Assembly: GCA_035644495.1 (NCBI GenBank)
Contig: DASQOM010000064.1
Coordinates: 26,145 to 90,144 of the forward strand
DNA length: 64,000 nucleotides
Direction of reading: 5' to 3'
Source: JACQFK01 sp035644495
GTDB lineage: Bacteria > Planctomycetota > MHYJ01 > JACPRB01
This document shows positions 34,418-42,031 of this stretch, piece after piece (within the stretch, counting starts at the first letter, position 1; each line of letters opens with the position of its first letter). The notes beneath the pieces are model-generated. The model saw only the letters and a program-made list of their open reading frames with translations, did not search any database and was not told the origin of the DNA. The translations under genes were made by a program, and so were the position numbers.

Positions 34418-35395
34418 ATGACGAAGAAAGCCTCCCGCCTCTGTCCCGAATGCGGCGAGACCGTCGGCCGCCGCGGCTTCCTGCGGATGGCGGGCGCCGG
34501 CGCCGCGGCCATCGCCCTGGCGGGGTCGCCCCTGGGGTGGGCGCAGGAGCCCAACCGGACGGCGGAGGGAATGATCAAGGAGCTCTACGCCGGCCTGGAC
34601 GCCGATCAGAAGAAGGCCGTGATGCTGCCGATGGACGCCCCGGAGCGGCTGAAGCTGTACAACGCGGCGATGGGGAAGAAGATCGGCGAGGTGTATACGA
34701 AGTCCCAGCAGGAGTTGGTGGGCCGGATCCTGAAGGCGCTCTCCTCCGGTGAGGAGGGCTGGGCGCAGATCAGCCGCGGCGGCACCTGGGACGCGTCGAA
34801 GGCCTTCGAGAACTGCGGGGCCAATCTGTTCGGGGATCCGGCCGGGAAGTTCACGTGGGTGTTCAGCGGCCATCACCTGACGATCCGCTGCGACGGGAAC
34901 TCGGAAGAGGGCGCGGCCTTCGGCGGCCCCCTGTATTACGGGCACAGCCCGAACGGTTATAGCGAGCGCAACCTGTTCAACTACCAGACGAAAAGCGCGA
35001 TGGCGGTCTATGAGTCCCTGGACAAGCTCGACCGTCAGCAGGCGCTCGCCTTCGAAGACCCCGCGGAAGGCCTCCCCTCCCTCAAGTTCCGCTGCACCTG
35101 CGATTCCACCCCCGGCATCCCCTACAGCAACCTCAGCAAGGAGTCCAAGGGGCTCGTCGAAAAGGTCATGCGGGACCTCCTCTCCCCCTACCGGAAGGGC
35201 GACGTCGACGAGGTGATGGAGGTGGTGAAGAAGACGGGCGGCATGGAGGCCATGCACCTGATGTTCTTCGCCGAGAAGGACGCGAAGGCGAGCCAGCCCT
35301 GGTCCTTCTGGCGCCTCGAGGGCCCGGGCTTCATCTGGAACTTCCGGGTGCTGCCGCACGTGCACACCTACGTCAACATCTCGTCGAAGGTCTGA
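34418..35395 (+). CDS. DUF3500 family protein with Tat signal
   Basis: A 325-residue exported protein. It begins with a CPECGE zinc-ribbon-like stub, then a twin-arginine signal (RRGFLR at 18-23, Ala-rich hydrophobic stretch to about residue 43). The mature part matches DUF3500: FTWVFSGHHLTIRC, GGPLYYGHSPNGY, and the C-terminal WSFWRLEGPGFIWNFRVLPHVHTYV. Conserved His and Trp residues suggest a metal or cofactor site but no activity is established for the family. A GGAG site precedes the ATG. A CysPro motif before the Tat signal is odd and would remain cytoplasmic if the signal is cleaved. Confidence 0.85.
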   Translation: MTKKASRLCPECGETVGRRGFLRMAGAGAAAIALAGSPLGWAQEPNRTAEGMIKELYAGLDADQKKAVMLPMDAPERLKLYNAAMGKKIGEVYTKSQQELVGRILKALSSGEEGWAQISRGGTWDASKAFENCGANLFGDPAGKFTWVFSGHHLTIRCDGNSEEGAAFGGPLYYGHSPNGYSERNLFNYQTKSAMAVYESLDKLDRQQALAFEDPAEGLPSLKFRCTCDSTPGIPYSNLSKESKGLVEKVMRDLLSPYRKGDVDEVMEVVKKTGGMEAMHLMFFAEKDAKASQPWSFWRLEGPGFIWNFRVLPHVHTYVNISSKV

Positions 35396-35458
35396 CCGCG
35401 CCGTCGCGGCTCCTCGACTCTCCGTCCGGATTCTACCGTGGAGCTCTGCCGCCCGGAG

Positions 35459-36415
35459 CTAAAGGGACGGAGAGCGCTGAGGCGCTTCCGCCGGCGGGAT
35501 GGGGACCCAGCGCCGGGCGCCGCAGGCGAACATGGCGCATTCGCGCGTGTAGTCCCAGCAGCCCTGATGGTGAGGGGTGCGGCAACTGATGCACAGGACC
35601 ACCTCCGACTCCAGCGCAGACTGACAGACCGGGCAACGCCCGCCTGTTCCGACGCCCACCGAGAGGATGGAGTAGCCCCCCTGACGGGCGGCCTCCCGCA
35701 GGGCGCCGACGAAGATCTCCGCGGCGGAGAGCAGGCTCTCCAGATCCTCCCGTCGCACCAGCATGCGAGGGATGCGGATGCGGAGATCGCCCAGCGTCAG
35801 AATCACGCGGCAGAATTCCCCCGCAGGGACCTTCAGGAGGGCGTCGGCGACGCGGTCCCGCCGTTCTCCCGAGAACAGATCGCCGATCAGGGTGATCGGC
35901 TCGGAGCGGGCGAGAAATTGGGCATCGAATCTCGCATGTCCCGTCGGGATCGTGCGGCCGCCGATGAGCCGGCCGCCCCGGCTGAGGTTGGGCAGGATCC
36001 GGAGCGTGCCTGGCGCGCCTTCGTCGATCTTGAAGGACGCCTGAGTCGTTGGGCCTTCCAGGGACCAGGCCATCGCCACGGCGCCGGCGTTCCGGGACCC
36101 GCGCCAGCGGATCGAAGCGAAGTCCGGACCGGGCTCCGCGGGGCTTCCCAACAGGCGGGTGAGTTTCACCGCGAGCTGCCGGATGGCGCGCCTGCGCCAT
36201 AGACCCGCGACCACCCGGTCCAGCCCCGCCAGGGCCATCCCGACAAAGATGAGGAACGACCCCATCAGAATTCCGACGGTCTGCGCAAATCCGATCTGCC
36301 TCGAGACGGCGACCGGTGCGATGACGAGAAAAAGCCCGCAGAGGATCAGGAAGCCGCCGACCGTCCAGCCCATTCTCCGGAAAGCGCGGTCAATCGGCGA
36401 CAGGGAGCTGCGCAC
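35459..36415 (-). CDS. membrane protein with C-terminal RING-like zinc finger
   Basis: A 318-residue protein with two N-terminal membrane helices (about 17-38 and 43-63), a ~190-residue middle region of unknown fold, and a C-terminal treble-clef zinc finger: CPVCQSALESEVVLCISC followed by HHQGC and further Cys residues (ECAMFAC). This C-x2-C...C-x2-C-x3-H-x2-C spacing matches prokaryotic RING-like (Prok-RING) domains, which occur in several bacterial phyla including planctomycetes. The start is GTG with a TAGAAT box seven bases before it and no Shine-Dalgarno, suggesting a leaderless mRNA. Function unknown. It converges with the DUF3500 gene. Confidence 0.7.
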   Translation of the reverse strand: MRSSLSPIDRAFRRMGWTVGGFLILCGLFLVIAPVAVSRQIGFAQTVGILMGSFLIFVGMALAGLDRVVAGLWRRRAIRQLAVKLTRLLGSPAEPGPDFASIRWRGSRNAGAVAMAWSLEGPTTQASFKIDEGAPGTLRILPNLSRGGRLIGGRTIPTGHARFDAQFLARSEPITLIGDLFSGERRDRVADALLKVPAGEFCRVILTLGDLRIRIPRMLVRREDLESLLSAAEIFVGALREAARQGGYSILSVGVGTGGRCPVCQSALESEVVLCISCRTPHHQGCWDYTRECAMFACGARRWVPIPPAEAPQRSPSL

Positions 36416-36719
36416 GCAACTTATTCTATCCTTCTTCGTGCCGCCGGGAAGTATCTCCCGACTGCCCGTGCCCTCCGGAATTCGGCCGCCCGCTCATTTT
36501 TCCTGCCGACTTTTCTGCCCCAATCCCCACTCCCCGGGTGGAAGGACCGCGACGGCGCAGGTCGTAACGTCACGTTACGAAACGTAACGTGGACAGCAGC
36601 GCCTGAATAGGTCACATCGCAGAACCCGCTGCGGAGAAGCGAGTTGTGATTTCGGGCCTTGTGGCACGAGGCTTGCTCCGTCCCGGAGGGTGCGACGGTC
36701 GTCCCGATGGAGGCCTCCC
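36416..36719. other. 304-bp intergenic region with CGTAACGT repeats
   Basis: This gap lies between two divergently arranged genes (starts at 36415 on - and 36720 on +). It contains a TAGAAT box for the minus gene near 36423-36428 and three CGTAACGT half-sites at 36563-36590 (separate entry). I see no coding sequence, tRNA or convincing small RNA in it; a -35 box for the plus gene is not evident. Confidence 0.6.
36563..36590. promoter_or_regulatory. three alternating CGTAACGT half-sites
   Basis: CGTAACGT at 36563-36570, its reverse complement ACGTTACG at 36572-36579, and CGTAACGT again at 36583-36590. Sites 1 and 2 form a perfect inverted repeat with a 1-bp spacer; sites 2 and 3 form a second with a 3-bp spacer. 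The array looks like an operator for a cooperatively binding dimeric regulator and lies 130 bases upstream of the secreted peptidase gene. Confidence 0.6.
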
Positions 36720-37631
36720 ATGGTCGGCGCATTTCTGTTCCTCCTGCCCCTGGTCCCGTACGCGACGTTCCGCGCGGGCGAGACGGTCCCGCGTTCGCTC
36801 TTCCCGGCGACGAAGTCCGATCCGCCTCCGCCACCCCCGTTCGGCTGCCGGGTGGAGGCGCCGGCGCGCGACGGCGACGCCCCCGCATCGCCCTTCTCGG
36901 CGCGGCGCATCCGCGAGACGTCCCGCGGATGGGAGTGGAAGAGCCTCGAGACACCCGGCTGGAAGCTCCTGATGACTCCGTCGTTCGTCGTGCGCGGCGA
37001 CGTCCCCATCGACGATCTGCGCACGGTCGGCGCCACGCTCGAGGAGTTCCTGAGAATGGCCCGGGCGGCGCTGGGCGGCGACGATTCGGGGCTCATGTTC
37101 TCCGCCCGCGTCTTTGCCGGCGCGCGCGAGTTCCGCCGGTATGCGGCGCGATCGGGCGCGTCGAACGCCGAATCCTTCTACGATCCCCGCAGCGCGGAGC
37201 TGGTGGTCTGCCTGGAGGGGCCGCCGTCGCCGCTCTGGCTGCAGAAGACGCTGGCGCACGAGTTCGCCCACGAGTACATGGACCGCGTCTGGAAGCGGAC
37301 CGATCCGCTCTGGTTCGCCGAGGGCGTGGCCGAATACTTCGCCAACTTCTCGCTGCGCGAGGGACGAGCGGTGGCCGGCGCGGTCGATCATCGCGGCGTG
37401 CTGCTCCTCAGGATGGACGAGCCGCTTCCCCTCAAAGACTTCTTCAAGCTGGGCCGCGACGAGATGTACGGCTTCCGCTTCGCGCACCACTACGCTCAGG
37501 CCTGGTCGCTGGTCCACTACCTGTTCACGCGCGAAGACGGCGTCGTCGATCTGCTCCTCCGCGGGACCGTCCCTCCGAACGTCGAGGAGCTGGAGAAGGG
37601 CTGGAGGGAACACCTCGAACGACTGGAATAG
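36720..37631 (+). CDS. secreted gluzincin (peptidase MA-like) protein
   Basis: A 303-residue protein with an N-terminal signal peptide (MVGAFLFLLPLVPYATFRAG). The zinc motif is HEFAH at 180-184, followed by the second-ligand block WFAEGVAEYF with E201, the pattern of the peptidase MA-like superfamily (M1-related gluzincins). Start ATG 36720 has GGAGG at 36709-36713; an in-frame GTG at 36690 lacks such a site and would spoil the signal peptide. Located outside the cytoplasm, with unknown substrate. The downstream four-helix protein gene follows after 16 bases. Confidence 0.82.
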   Translation: MVGAFLFLLPLVPYATFRAGETVPRSLFPATKSDPPPPPPFGCRVEAPARDGDAPASPFSARRIRETSRGWEWKSLETPGWKLLMTPSFVVRGDVPIDDLRTVGATLEEFLRMARAALGGDDSGLMFSARVFAGAREFRRYAARSGASNAESFYDPRSAELVVCLEGPPSPLWLQKTLAHEFAHEYMDRVWKRTDPLWFAEGVAEYFANFSLREGRAVAGAVDHRGVLLLRMDEPLPLKDFFKLGRDEMYGFRFAHHYAQAWSLVHYLFTREDGVVDLLLRGTVPPNVEELEKGWREHLERLE

Positions 37632-37647
37632 AAAGGAGCGATGCGCC

Positions 37648-37983
37648 ATGAAGAAAATCACCCCGCGGGAGGCCTACCAGCTCGCCGGCGAGCTGGCGCT
37701 GGACCTCCACCGGAGCATCCGCTGCACTCCGGGAAGTCAGGACTATGAGCTGGCGATGGAGCTGCGGCACACGGCCCAGGACACCGCGATGAATCTCTCG
37801 CCGGACGTGGAACGCGAGGACGGGATCGACGCCGCCTGCGGCTCGGTCGCGCGCCTCGAATATGGCCTCATCCTGGCGCGGGATCTCGGCCTGTTCCCGA
37901 AGGCCGGCGTGCAGGAGTTCCAGGAGCGCGCGGCCGACCTGGGCAGGCGGCTTCAGAAGATGAATTCCAAGCTGAGGGCTTGA
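37648..37983 (+). CDS. four-helix-bundle protein
   Basis: A 111-residue, entirely helical soluble protein, starting MKKITPREAYQLAGELALDLHR. Length and the amphipathic helix pattern match the small four-helix-bundle family related to proteins encoded in 23S rRNA intervening sequences, which is frequent in planctomycetes and Bacteroidetes. Function is unknown. AAGGAG at 37633-37638 precedes the ATG. It is transcribed with the secreted peptidase upstream. Confidence 0.7.
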   Translation: MKKITPREAYQLAGELALDLHRSIRCTPGSQDYELAMELRHTAQDTAMNLSPDVEREDGIDAACGSVARLEYGLILARDLGLFPKAGVQEFQERAADLGRRLQKMNSKLRA

Positions 37984-38054
37984 GCTCTTTGCTGGATCGT
38001 GGACGTAGCCCTGCGCGTCCTTCCGGGCGCGCAGGGCTGAAATTTGAAGGTTGA

Positions 38055-38129
38055 GGCCCCGTAGCTCAATCGGACAGAGCGCGACGATTGCGACCGTCGT
38101 GGTTGGGGGTTCGACTCCCACCGGGGACA
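38055..38129 (+). tRNA. tRNA, Arg-like, with irregular structure
   Basis: A cloverleaf can be drawn: acceptor GGCCCCG/CGGGGAC, D-stem GCTC/GAGC with GG in the loop, anticodon stem CGACG/CGTCG, five-base variable loop and T-arm with TTCGACT. The body resembles bacterial tRNA-Arg (GTAGCTCAAT start and CGGGGACA end). Three oddities stand out: a G-A mismatch at acceptor pair 2-71, a G-A mismatch in the T-stem, and an anticodon loop of eight bases (ATTGCGAC). The anticodon would be GCG if T33 is the second T, or TGC otherwise. CCA is not encoded. A good terminator follows. It may be a degenerate or pseudo tRNA. Confidence 0.6.
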
Positions 38130-38134
38130 CAATC

Positions 38135-38166
38135 GGGTGGGGAGCGTCGCACTCCCCACCCTTCTT
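38135..38166 (+). terminator. intrinsic terminator after tRNA
   Basis: A perfect 10-bp stem, GGGTGGGGAG (38135-38144) with CTCCCCACCC (38152-38161), closes a 7-nt loop and is followed by TTCTT. It lies five bases after the tRNA. Confidence 0.75.
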
Positions 38167-38238
38167 GATCCATCCGACGATCAGCCTTATCCTTCGGATC
38201 AGGTCGCAATCACCGCATGCTCCGGTGAGCTGGCGGGA

Positions 38239-38270
38239 GGGCGCCGTGAAAGCGGCGCCCGTTTCGTTTT
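38239..38270 (+). terminator. second hairpin terminator candidate, facing groEL end
   Basis: GGGCGCCG (38239-38246) pairs with CGGCGCCC (38253-38260) around a 6-nt loop, followed by GTTTCGTTTT on the + strand. The T-rich tract fits + strand transcription; on the - strand it lies just beyond the groEL stop and could also slow that transcript. Confidence 0.55.
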
Positions 38271-38278
38271 AAAGGCTC

Positions 38279-39997
38279 TTACATCCCCATTCCGCCCATT
38301 CCCCCCATGCCTCCCATCCCACCCATTCCGCCCATTCCGGGCATCATGCCGGGCATCGAGGGCATGCCGGGGTTCGGGCCGTCGCCCATCCCCGAGGGGA
38401 TGTTGTCGACGATCTTCGGCTCGGGCTTCTCCGTGATCACCGCCTCGGTCGTCATGAAGATGGCCGCCATGCTCGCCGCGTTCTGCAGCGCCAGGCGCAC
38501 CACCTTGCGGGGATCCAGGATGCCGCCCTTGATCATGTCCTTGTACTCGCGCTCCTGGGCGTCGAAGCCGAAGGCGTAGTCCTTGGACTCCTCGATCTTC
38601 TGGACCACGACGCTGCCGCGGTCGCCGGCATTGTCGGCGATCTGGCGGACGGGCATCTCCAGGGCGCGGCGCAGGATCTGCGCGCCGATCTTCTCGTCGC
38701 CCGAGAGCTTGAGGGCGTCGATCGAGCGGCGGGAGCGGAGCAGCGCGACGCCGCCTCCGGGCAGCACGCCCTCCTCCACCGCGGCGCGGGCCGCGTGGAG
38801 CGCGTCCTCGAGCCGGGCGCGCTTCTGCTTCATCTCAATCTCGGTCGCGGCGCCCACGTTGATCTGGGCCAGGCCGCCCGAGAGCTTCGACAGGCGCTCC
38901 TGCAGCTTCTCGCGGTCATAGTCGGACGTGGCCTGCGAGACCGCGTTCTTGATCAGTTCGATGCGCCCCTTGATCGCCTCGTCGGAACCGGCGCCCTCGA
39001 TGATCGTCGTCGCTTCCTTCTCGATGATCACGCGCTTCGCCGTCCCGAGGTCCTTGATCGTGGCGTCGTCCAGCGTCACGCCGATGTCCTCGAGCAGCGC
39101 CTTCGCGCCCGTGAAGACGGCGATGTCCTCCATCAGCTCCTTGCGGCGGTCGCCGAAGCCCGGCGCCTTCACGGCGCAGGAGACGAAGACGCCCTGCATC
39201 CGGTTCACCACCAGGAGGGCCAGGGCCTCCGCCTCGAGTTCGTCCGCGATGATGATCAGCGGACGCTTGGTCGGGGCGACCTTCTCGAGGATCGGGATCA
39301 GCGCGGCCGCGCTGTTGATCTTCTTCTCGTGGATGAGGATATAGGGCTTCTCGAGCTCGCACACGAGCTTCTCGGGCCGGTTCACGAAGTACGGCGACAT
39401 GTAGCCCTTGTCGAACTGCAGGCCCTCGATCCGCGTGATCTTCGTGTCGATGCCCCTGGCCTCCTCGACGGTCACCGCCCCGTCCTTGCCGACCATGTCG
39501 ATCGCGTCGGCGATGAGCTTGCCGATCTCGGGGTCGTTCCCTGCGGCGATGGTCGCGACGTATTCGATGTCGTGCTTGCCGGACACGGGCTTCGCCGACT
39601 TCTCGAGGTCCTTCTGGACGGCGTCGACGGCTTTCTGGATGCCGCGCTGGAGGGCGATGGGGTTGGCGCCCGCCTCGATATGGTGGAGCGACTCGATGAA
39701 GATGGCCTCGGCCAGCACGGTCGCGGTCGTGGTGCCGTCGCCGGCGGTGTCGCCGGTCTTGATGGCGACCTCCTTGAGCAGCTGGACGGCGGCGTTCTGG
39801 AACTTGTTCGGGAGCTCGACCTCCCTCGCCACGGTGACGCCGTCGCGGGTCACGAGCGGGGCGCCCCACTTGCGCTCGATGGCCACGTTGTGGCCGCCGG
39901 GGCCGAGGGTGACCTTGACGACGTGGGCGAGCTGCTGCACGCCCTCGAGGAGCGACGCGCGAGCGTCGCGACTGAACTCCACGAGTTTGCTGGACAT
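38279..39997 (-). CDS. groEL: GroEL-family chaperonin, groES not adjacent
   Basis: A 572-residue chaperonin. The ATP-site motif GDGTTTATVLAEAI, the apical-domain sequence, and a C-terminal GGM-type tail (repeated GMGGM) are all present. It differs from canonical GroEL in otherwise invariant N-terminal positions (GPGGHNV for GPKGRNV; TRDGVTVAREVEL), and groES is not beside it. Both facts suggest a paralogue rather than the main copy, as planctomycetes often have several groEL genes. The ATG overlaps the stop of the upstream lipoprotein gene (TAATG) with AAGGAG in front, so it is translationally coupled. No CIRCE element is visible. Confidence 0.95.
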   Translation of the reverse strand: MSSKLVEFSRDARASLLEGVQQLAHVVKVTLGPGGHNVAIERKWGAPLVTRDGVTVAREVELPNKFQNAAVQLLKEVAIKTGDTAGDGTTTATVLAEAIFIESLHHIEAGANPIALQRGIQKAVDAVQKDLEKSAKPVSGKHDIEYVATIAAGNDPEIGKLIADAIDMVGKDGAVTVEEARGIDTKITRIEGLQFDKGYMSPYFVNRPEKLVCELEKPYILIHEKKINSAAALIPILEKVAPTKRPLIIIADELEAEALALLVVNRMQGVFVSCAVKAPGFGDRRKELMEDIAVFTGAKALLEDIGVTLDDATIKDLGTAKRVIIEKEATTIIEGAGSDEAIKGRIELIKNAVSQATSDYDREKLQERLSKLSGGLAQINVGAATEIEMKQKRARLEDALHAARAAVEEGVLPGGGVALLRSRRSIDALKLSGDEKIGAQILRRALEMPVRQIADNAGDRGSVVVQKIEESKDYAFGFDAQEREYKDMIKGGILDPRKVVRLALQNAASMAAIFMTTEAVITEKPEPKIVDNIPSGMGDGPNPGMPSMPGMMPGMGGMGGMGGMGGMGGMGM

Positions 39998-40764
39998 TAT
40001 TGTTTCTCCTTCAGAACCGATTCCATCTTCGCCTTCATTTCTTTGCTCAGCGGGATCTCCCGCTTCTTTTCGTCGAGGAACTTGAGCTCGCGGGCCCCGG
40101 TGTAGCCTACCAGCGTCACCTCCGCCGTATAGCGGACCTTCTCCTTCACGCCGGCCGCGTTCGACTTGAGCGTCGCGTCGCAGGTGAACTGCTGGAGGCG
40201 GTTCTCCGCGTCGACGCTCAGCTCGAACCGCGCGCTGGACTCCTTCCAGTCGAAGGCGTCCTTGCTCGTCTGCTCCTTCATGATCTTTTCGATGTCCTCG
40301 CCGCTGAAGTTCATCTCGACCACGCCGGGCCGGAGCAGCTTCGCGGCCCCGGAGTGGCGGGCGATCACCGTCAGGACGTCGTCCGGATTCTGGATGCCGC
40401 GGCCCGCGCCGGGCATGCCGATTTCGTCGGCGGTGATCCAGTCGCCGACCAGCGGGTGATACACCCAGGCATCCTTGGGGCCGATCCGGACGATCATCTT
40501 CTCGTCGCCGCCGGACGCCGTATAGTGGACGAAGAGGACGCCGGGGTGGACCCAGACGCACTGGCCTTCGTAATTGAGCGGGGCGCCGCTCGTCGTCAGC
40601 TGCGCCTTGAACCTGGTCTCATAGCTCTTCTGCGTCCGCGTGTTATAGGCGGCATGCTCCAGGACCGACTTGGGATCCTTGGGATCCAGGTCCTTGCCCG
40701 GCCGGGCAGGCGGATCCGCCTGGCAGGCCGCGAGAACCAGCGCGGTCAGGGTGAGAGACTTCAT
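39997..40764 (-). CDS. probable lipoprotein, LolA-like or unknown
   Basis: A 255-residue exported protein with a short lipoprotein signal (MKSLTLTALVLAACQADPP; the Cys of LAAC is the likely lipidated residue). The mature part is beta-rich and reminiscent of outer-membrane lipoprotein-sorting-like folds (a stretch beginning FKAQLTTSGAPLNYEGQCVW and repeated strands), but I cannot assign a family firmly. It is the first gene of a two-gene unit with groEL, with stop and start overlapping by one base. Why an envelope lipoprotein should be coupled to a cytoplasmic chaperonin is unclear. Confidence 0.75.
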   Translation of the reverse strand: MKSLTLTALVLAACQADPPARPGKDLDPKDPKSVLEHAAYNTRTQKSYETRFKAQLTTSGAPLNYEGQCVWVHPGVLFVHYTASGGDEKMIVRIGPKDAWVYHPLVGDWITADEIGMPGAGRGIQNPDDVLTVIARHSGAAKLLRPGVVEMNFSGEDIEKIMKEQTSKDAFDWKESSARFELSVDAENRLQQFTCDATLKSNAAGVKEKVRYTAEVTLVGYTGARELKFLDEKKREIPLSKEMKAKMESVLKEKQ

Positions 40765-40819
40765 AAGGGCCTCGTATAGTAGCCATCCTGGGGGGCCGGG
40801 TCAACTCCGGGACCGAGGG

Positions 40820-41389
40820 TTAAGACGATCCGCCGGCGTATTTGGACAACGCCAGTTTGAGGTTTTCCTTGGCCCGGAAAAGGACGGACTTGACCGCCTC
40901 CAGCGACATCCCCATCGTCTCGGCGATTTCGTCGTAGCTCATGTCTTCATAACGCGCCAGAATGACCGCCATCCGCTGGTTCTCCGGAAGGGCGTCGATC
41001 GCCGCCTTGACCGCCCCCTGGAGCTCCGACCGGGACAGCCGCGCATCCGGGTTTTCCCCCTCCGGCTCCTCCATCATGTCGTTGATGGGGGCCGCCAGGG
41101 TCGGCTGGCTCTTCCGCGCCCGGATCTCGTTCAGGCAGTGGTTCACCGCGATCCGGTAGAGCCACGTCGAAAACTTCGCCTTCGGTTCGTACTTCATCCG
41201 GGCCCGGTAGACCTTGACGAAGATGTCCTGGGAGACGTCCTCGGCGCGCGACGCGTCCCCGAGGTAGCGAAAGACCAGATTCAGGACCCCCCGCGTGTGT
41301 TTCTTGACGAGCTCCTCGAAGCAGCGCTCCTCCCCTTTCTGGAACCGAAGCATCAGCTCGATGTCGGGATCGCTGAAGTCGGCGCTCAT
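40820..41389 (-). CDS. ECF RNA polymerase sigma factor
   Basis: A 189-residue sigma factor of the RpoE-like group. Region 2 spans about 20-95 (DASRAEDVSQDIFVKVYRAR, then FSTWLYRIAVNHCLNEIR), and region 4 about 125-180 with the helix-turn-helix MSYDEIAETMGMSLEAVKSVLFRAKENLK. The start ATG 41389 begins the conserved protein; upstream in-frame codons give an atypical N-terminus. A TATAAC box ends six bases before this ATG and no Shine-Dalgarno is present, so the mRNA may be leaderless. No anti-sigma gene is next to it. Confidence 0.92.
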   Translation of the reverse strand: MSADFSDPDIELMLRFQKGEERCFEELVKKHTRGVLNLVFRYLGDASRAEDVSQDIFVKVYRARMKYEPKAKFSTWLYRIAVNHCLNEIRARKSQPTLAAPINDMMEEPEGENPDARLSRSELQGAVKAAIDALPENQRMAVILARYEDMSYDEIAETMGMSLEAVKSVLFRAKENLKLALSKYAGGSS

Positions 41390-41547
41390 GAGGTAGTTAT
41401 ACGCAGCGTTGCCGGTTAGATTCCCACGCTCCCCGGAATTCCCCCCAACTGATTCTAGCACGCCAAAGCGGTTCCAACCATTTGCCCGGCAACGGTTTGA
41501 GGTGATGTCAGGGCTGCGCCTCGGCTTCATCATCACCGGCCCCCATC

Positions 41548-41576
41548 TTGACCCCCTCCCCGGGCAAGGCTATAGT
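41548..41576 (+). promoter_or_regulatory. sigma-70-type promoter, leaderless
   Basis: TTGACC at 41548-41553, a 17-base spacer, and TATAGT at 41571-41576, seven bases before GTG 41584. Transcription would start at or next to the start codon. It transcribes the lipoprotein gene and the sulfatase-like gene after it. Confidence 0.65.
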
Positions 41577-41583
41577 TGAACTC

Positions 41584-42030
41584 GTGAGATCGATCGCCGC
41601 CATCGCCCTGCTCCTCCTGGGCGCGTGCTCCAAGGACGGCCCCATTCCGCTGGCCGAAGCCCAGAGCCGCGAGATGATCCGCGACACCATCAAGGCCTTC
41701 CACGAGGCCAGCGACAAGGGCGACATGGGAACGATCAAGTCGCTCCTCGACTCCGACGTCTCCCTTGTGGTCAGCCATGAGGATGTGATCCGCGGCTACG
41801 AAGGAGTGACCAAGGCGCTGTCCGATCGGATCAAGTCCTACGACGGCCCGCGGAATACGATCACCGGCAAGGAAGTGATCAAGATCAACGGGGACACGGC
41901 GCTGGTGACCTACATCGCGAACGTGGGCACCCAGCGCGGGATCATCACGGCCGTCTACCACCGCACGAAGGACAACAAGTGGCTGCTCTCCCATCTCCAC
42001 GACACCTGGTCGATGCCCGCAAAGAAGTGA
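41584..42030 (+). CDS. SnoaL/NTF2-like lipoprotein
   Basis: A 148-residue exported lipoprotein: signal MRSIAAIALLLLGACSKDG with the lipobox LGAC. The mature part is a single cone-shaped NTF2-like (SnoaL/DUF4440) domain: DTIKAFHEASDKGDMGTIKSLLDSDV is the typical first helix pair and SHEDVIRGYEGV the following strand region. Ligand or enzyme activity cannot be told. I prefer GTG 41584 because an upstream in-frame TTG at 41548 is the -35 box of the promoter. The following gene starts two bases after the stop. Confidence 0.72.
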   Translation: MRSIAAIALLLLGACSKDGPIPLAEAQSREMIRDTIKAFHEASDKGDMGTIKSLLDSDVSLVVSHEDVIRGYEGVTKALSDRIKSYDGPRNTITGKEVIKINGDTALVTYIANVGTQRGIITAVYHRTKDNKWLLSHLHDTWSMPAKK

Positions 42031-42031
42031 C

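Noticed and set aside
38281..38390. Tandem CCCATTCC/GGCAT-type DNA repeat next to the tRNA.
   Set aside because: It is the coding sequence for the GGM-rich C-terminal tail of GroEL, a normal feature of the family.
41548..41583. In-frame TTG at 41548 as start of the NTF2-like lipoprotein.
   Set aside because: The TTG is part of the -35 box TTGACC, and the encoded extension would precede the signal peptide; GTG 41584 fits better.
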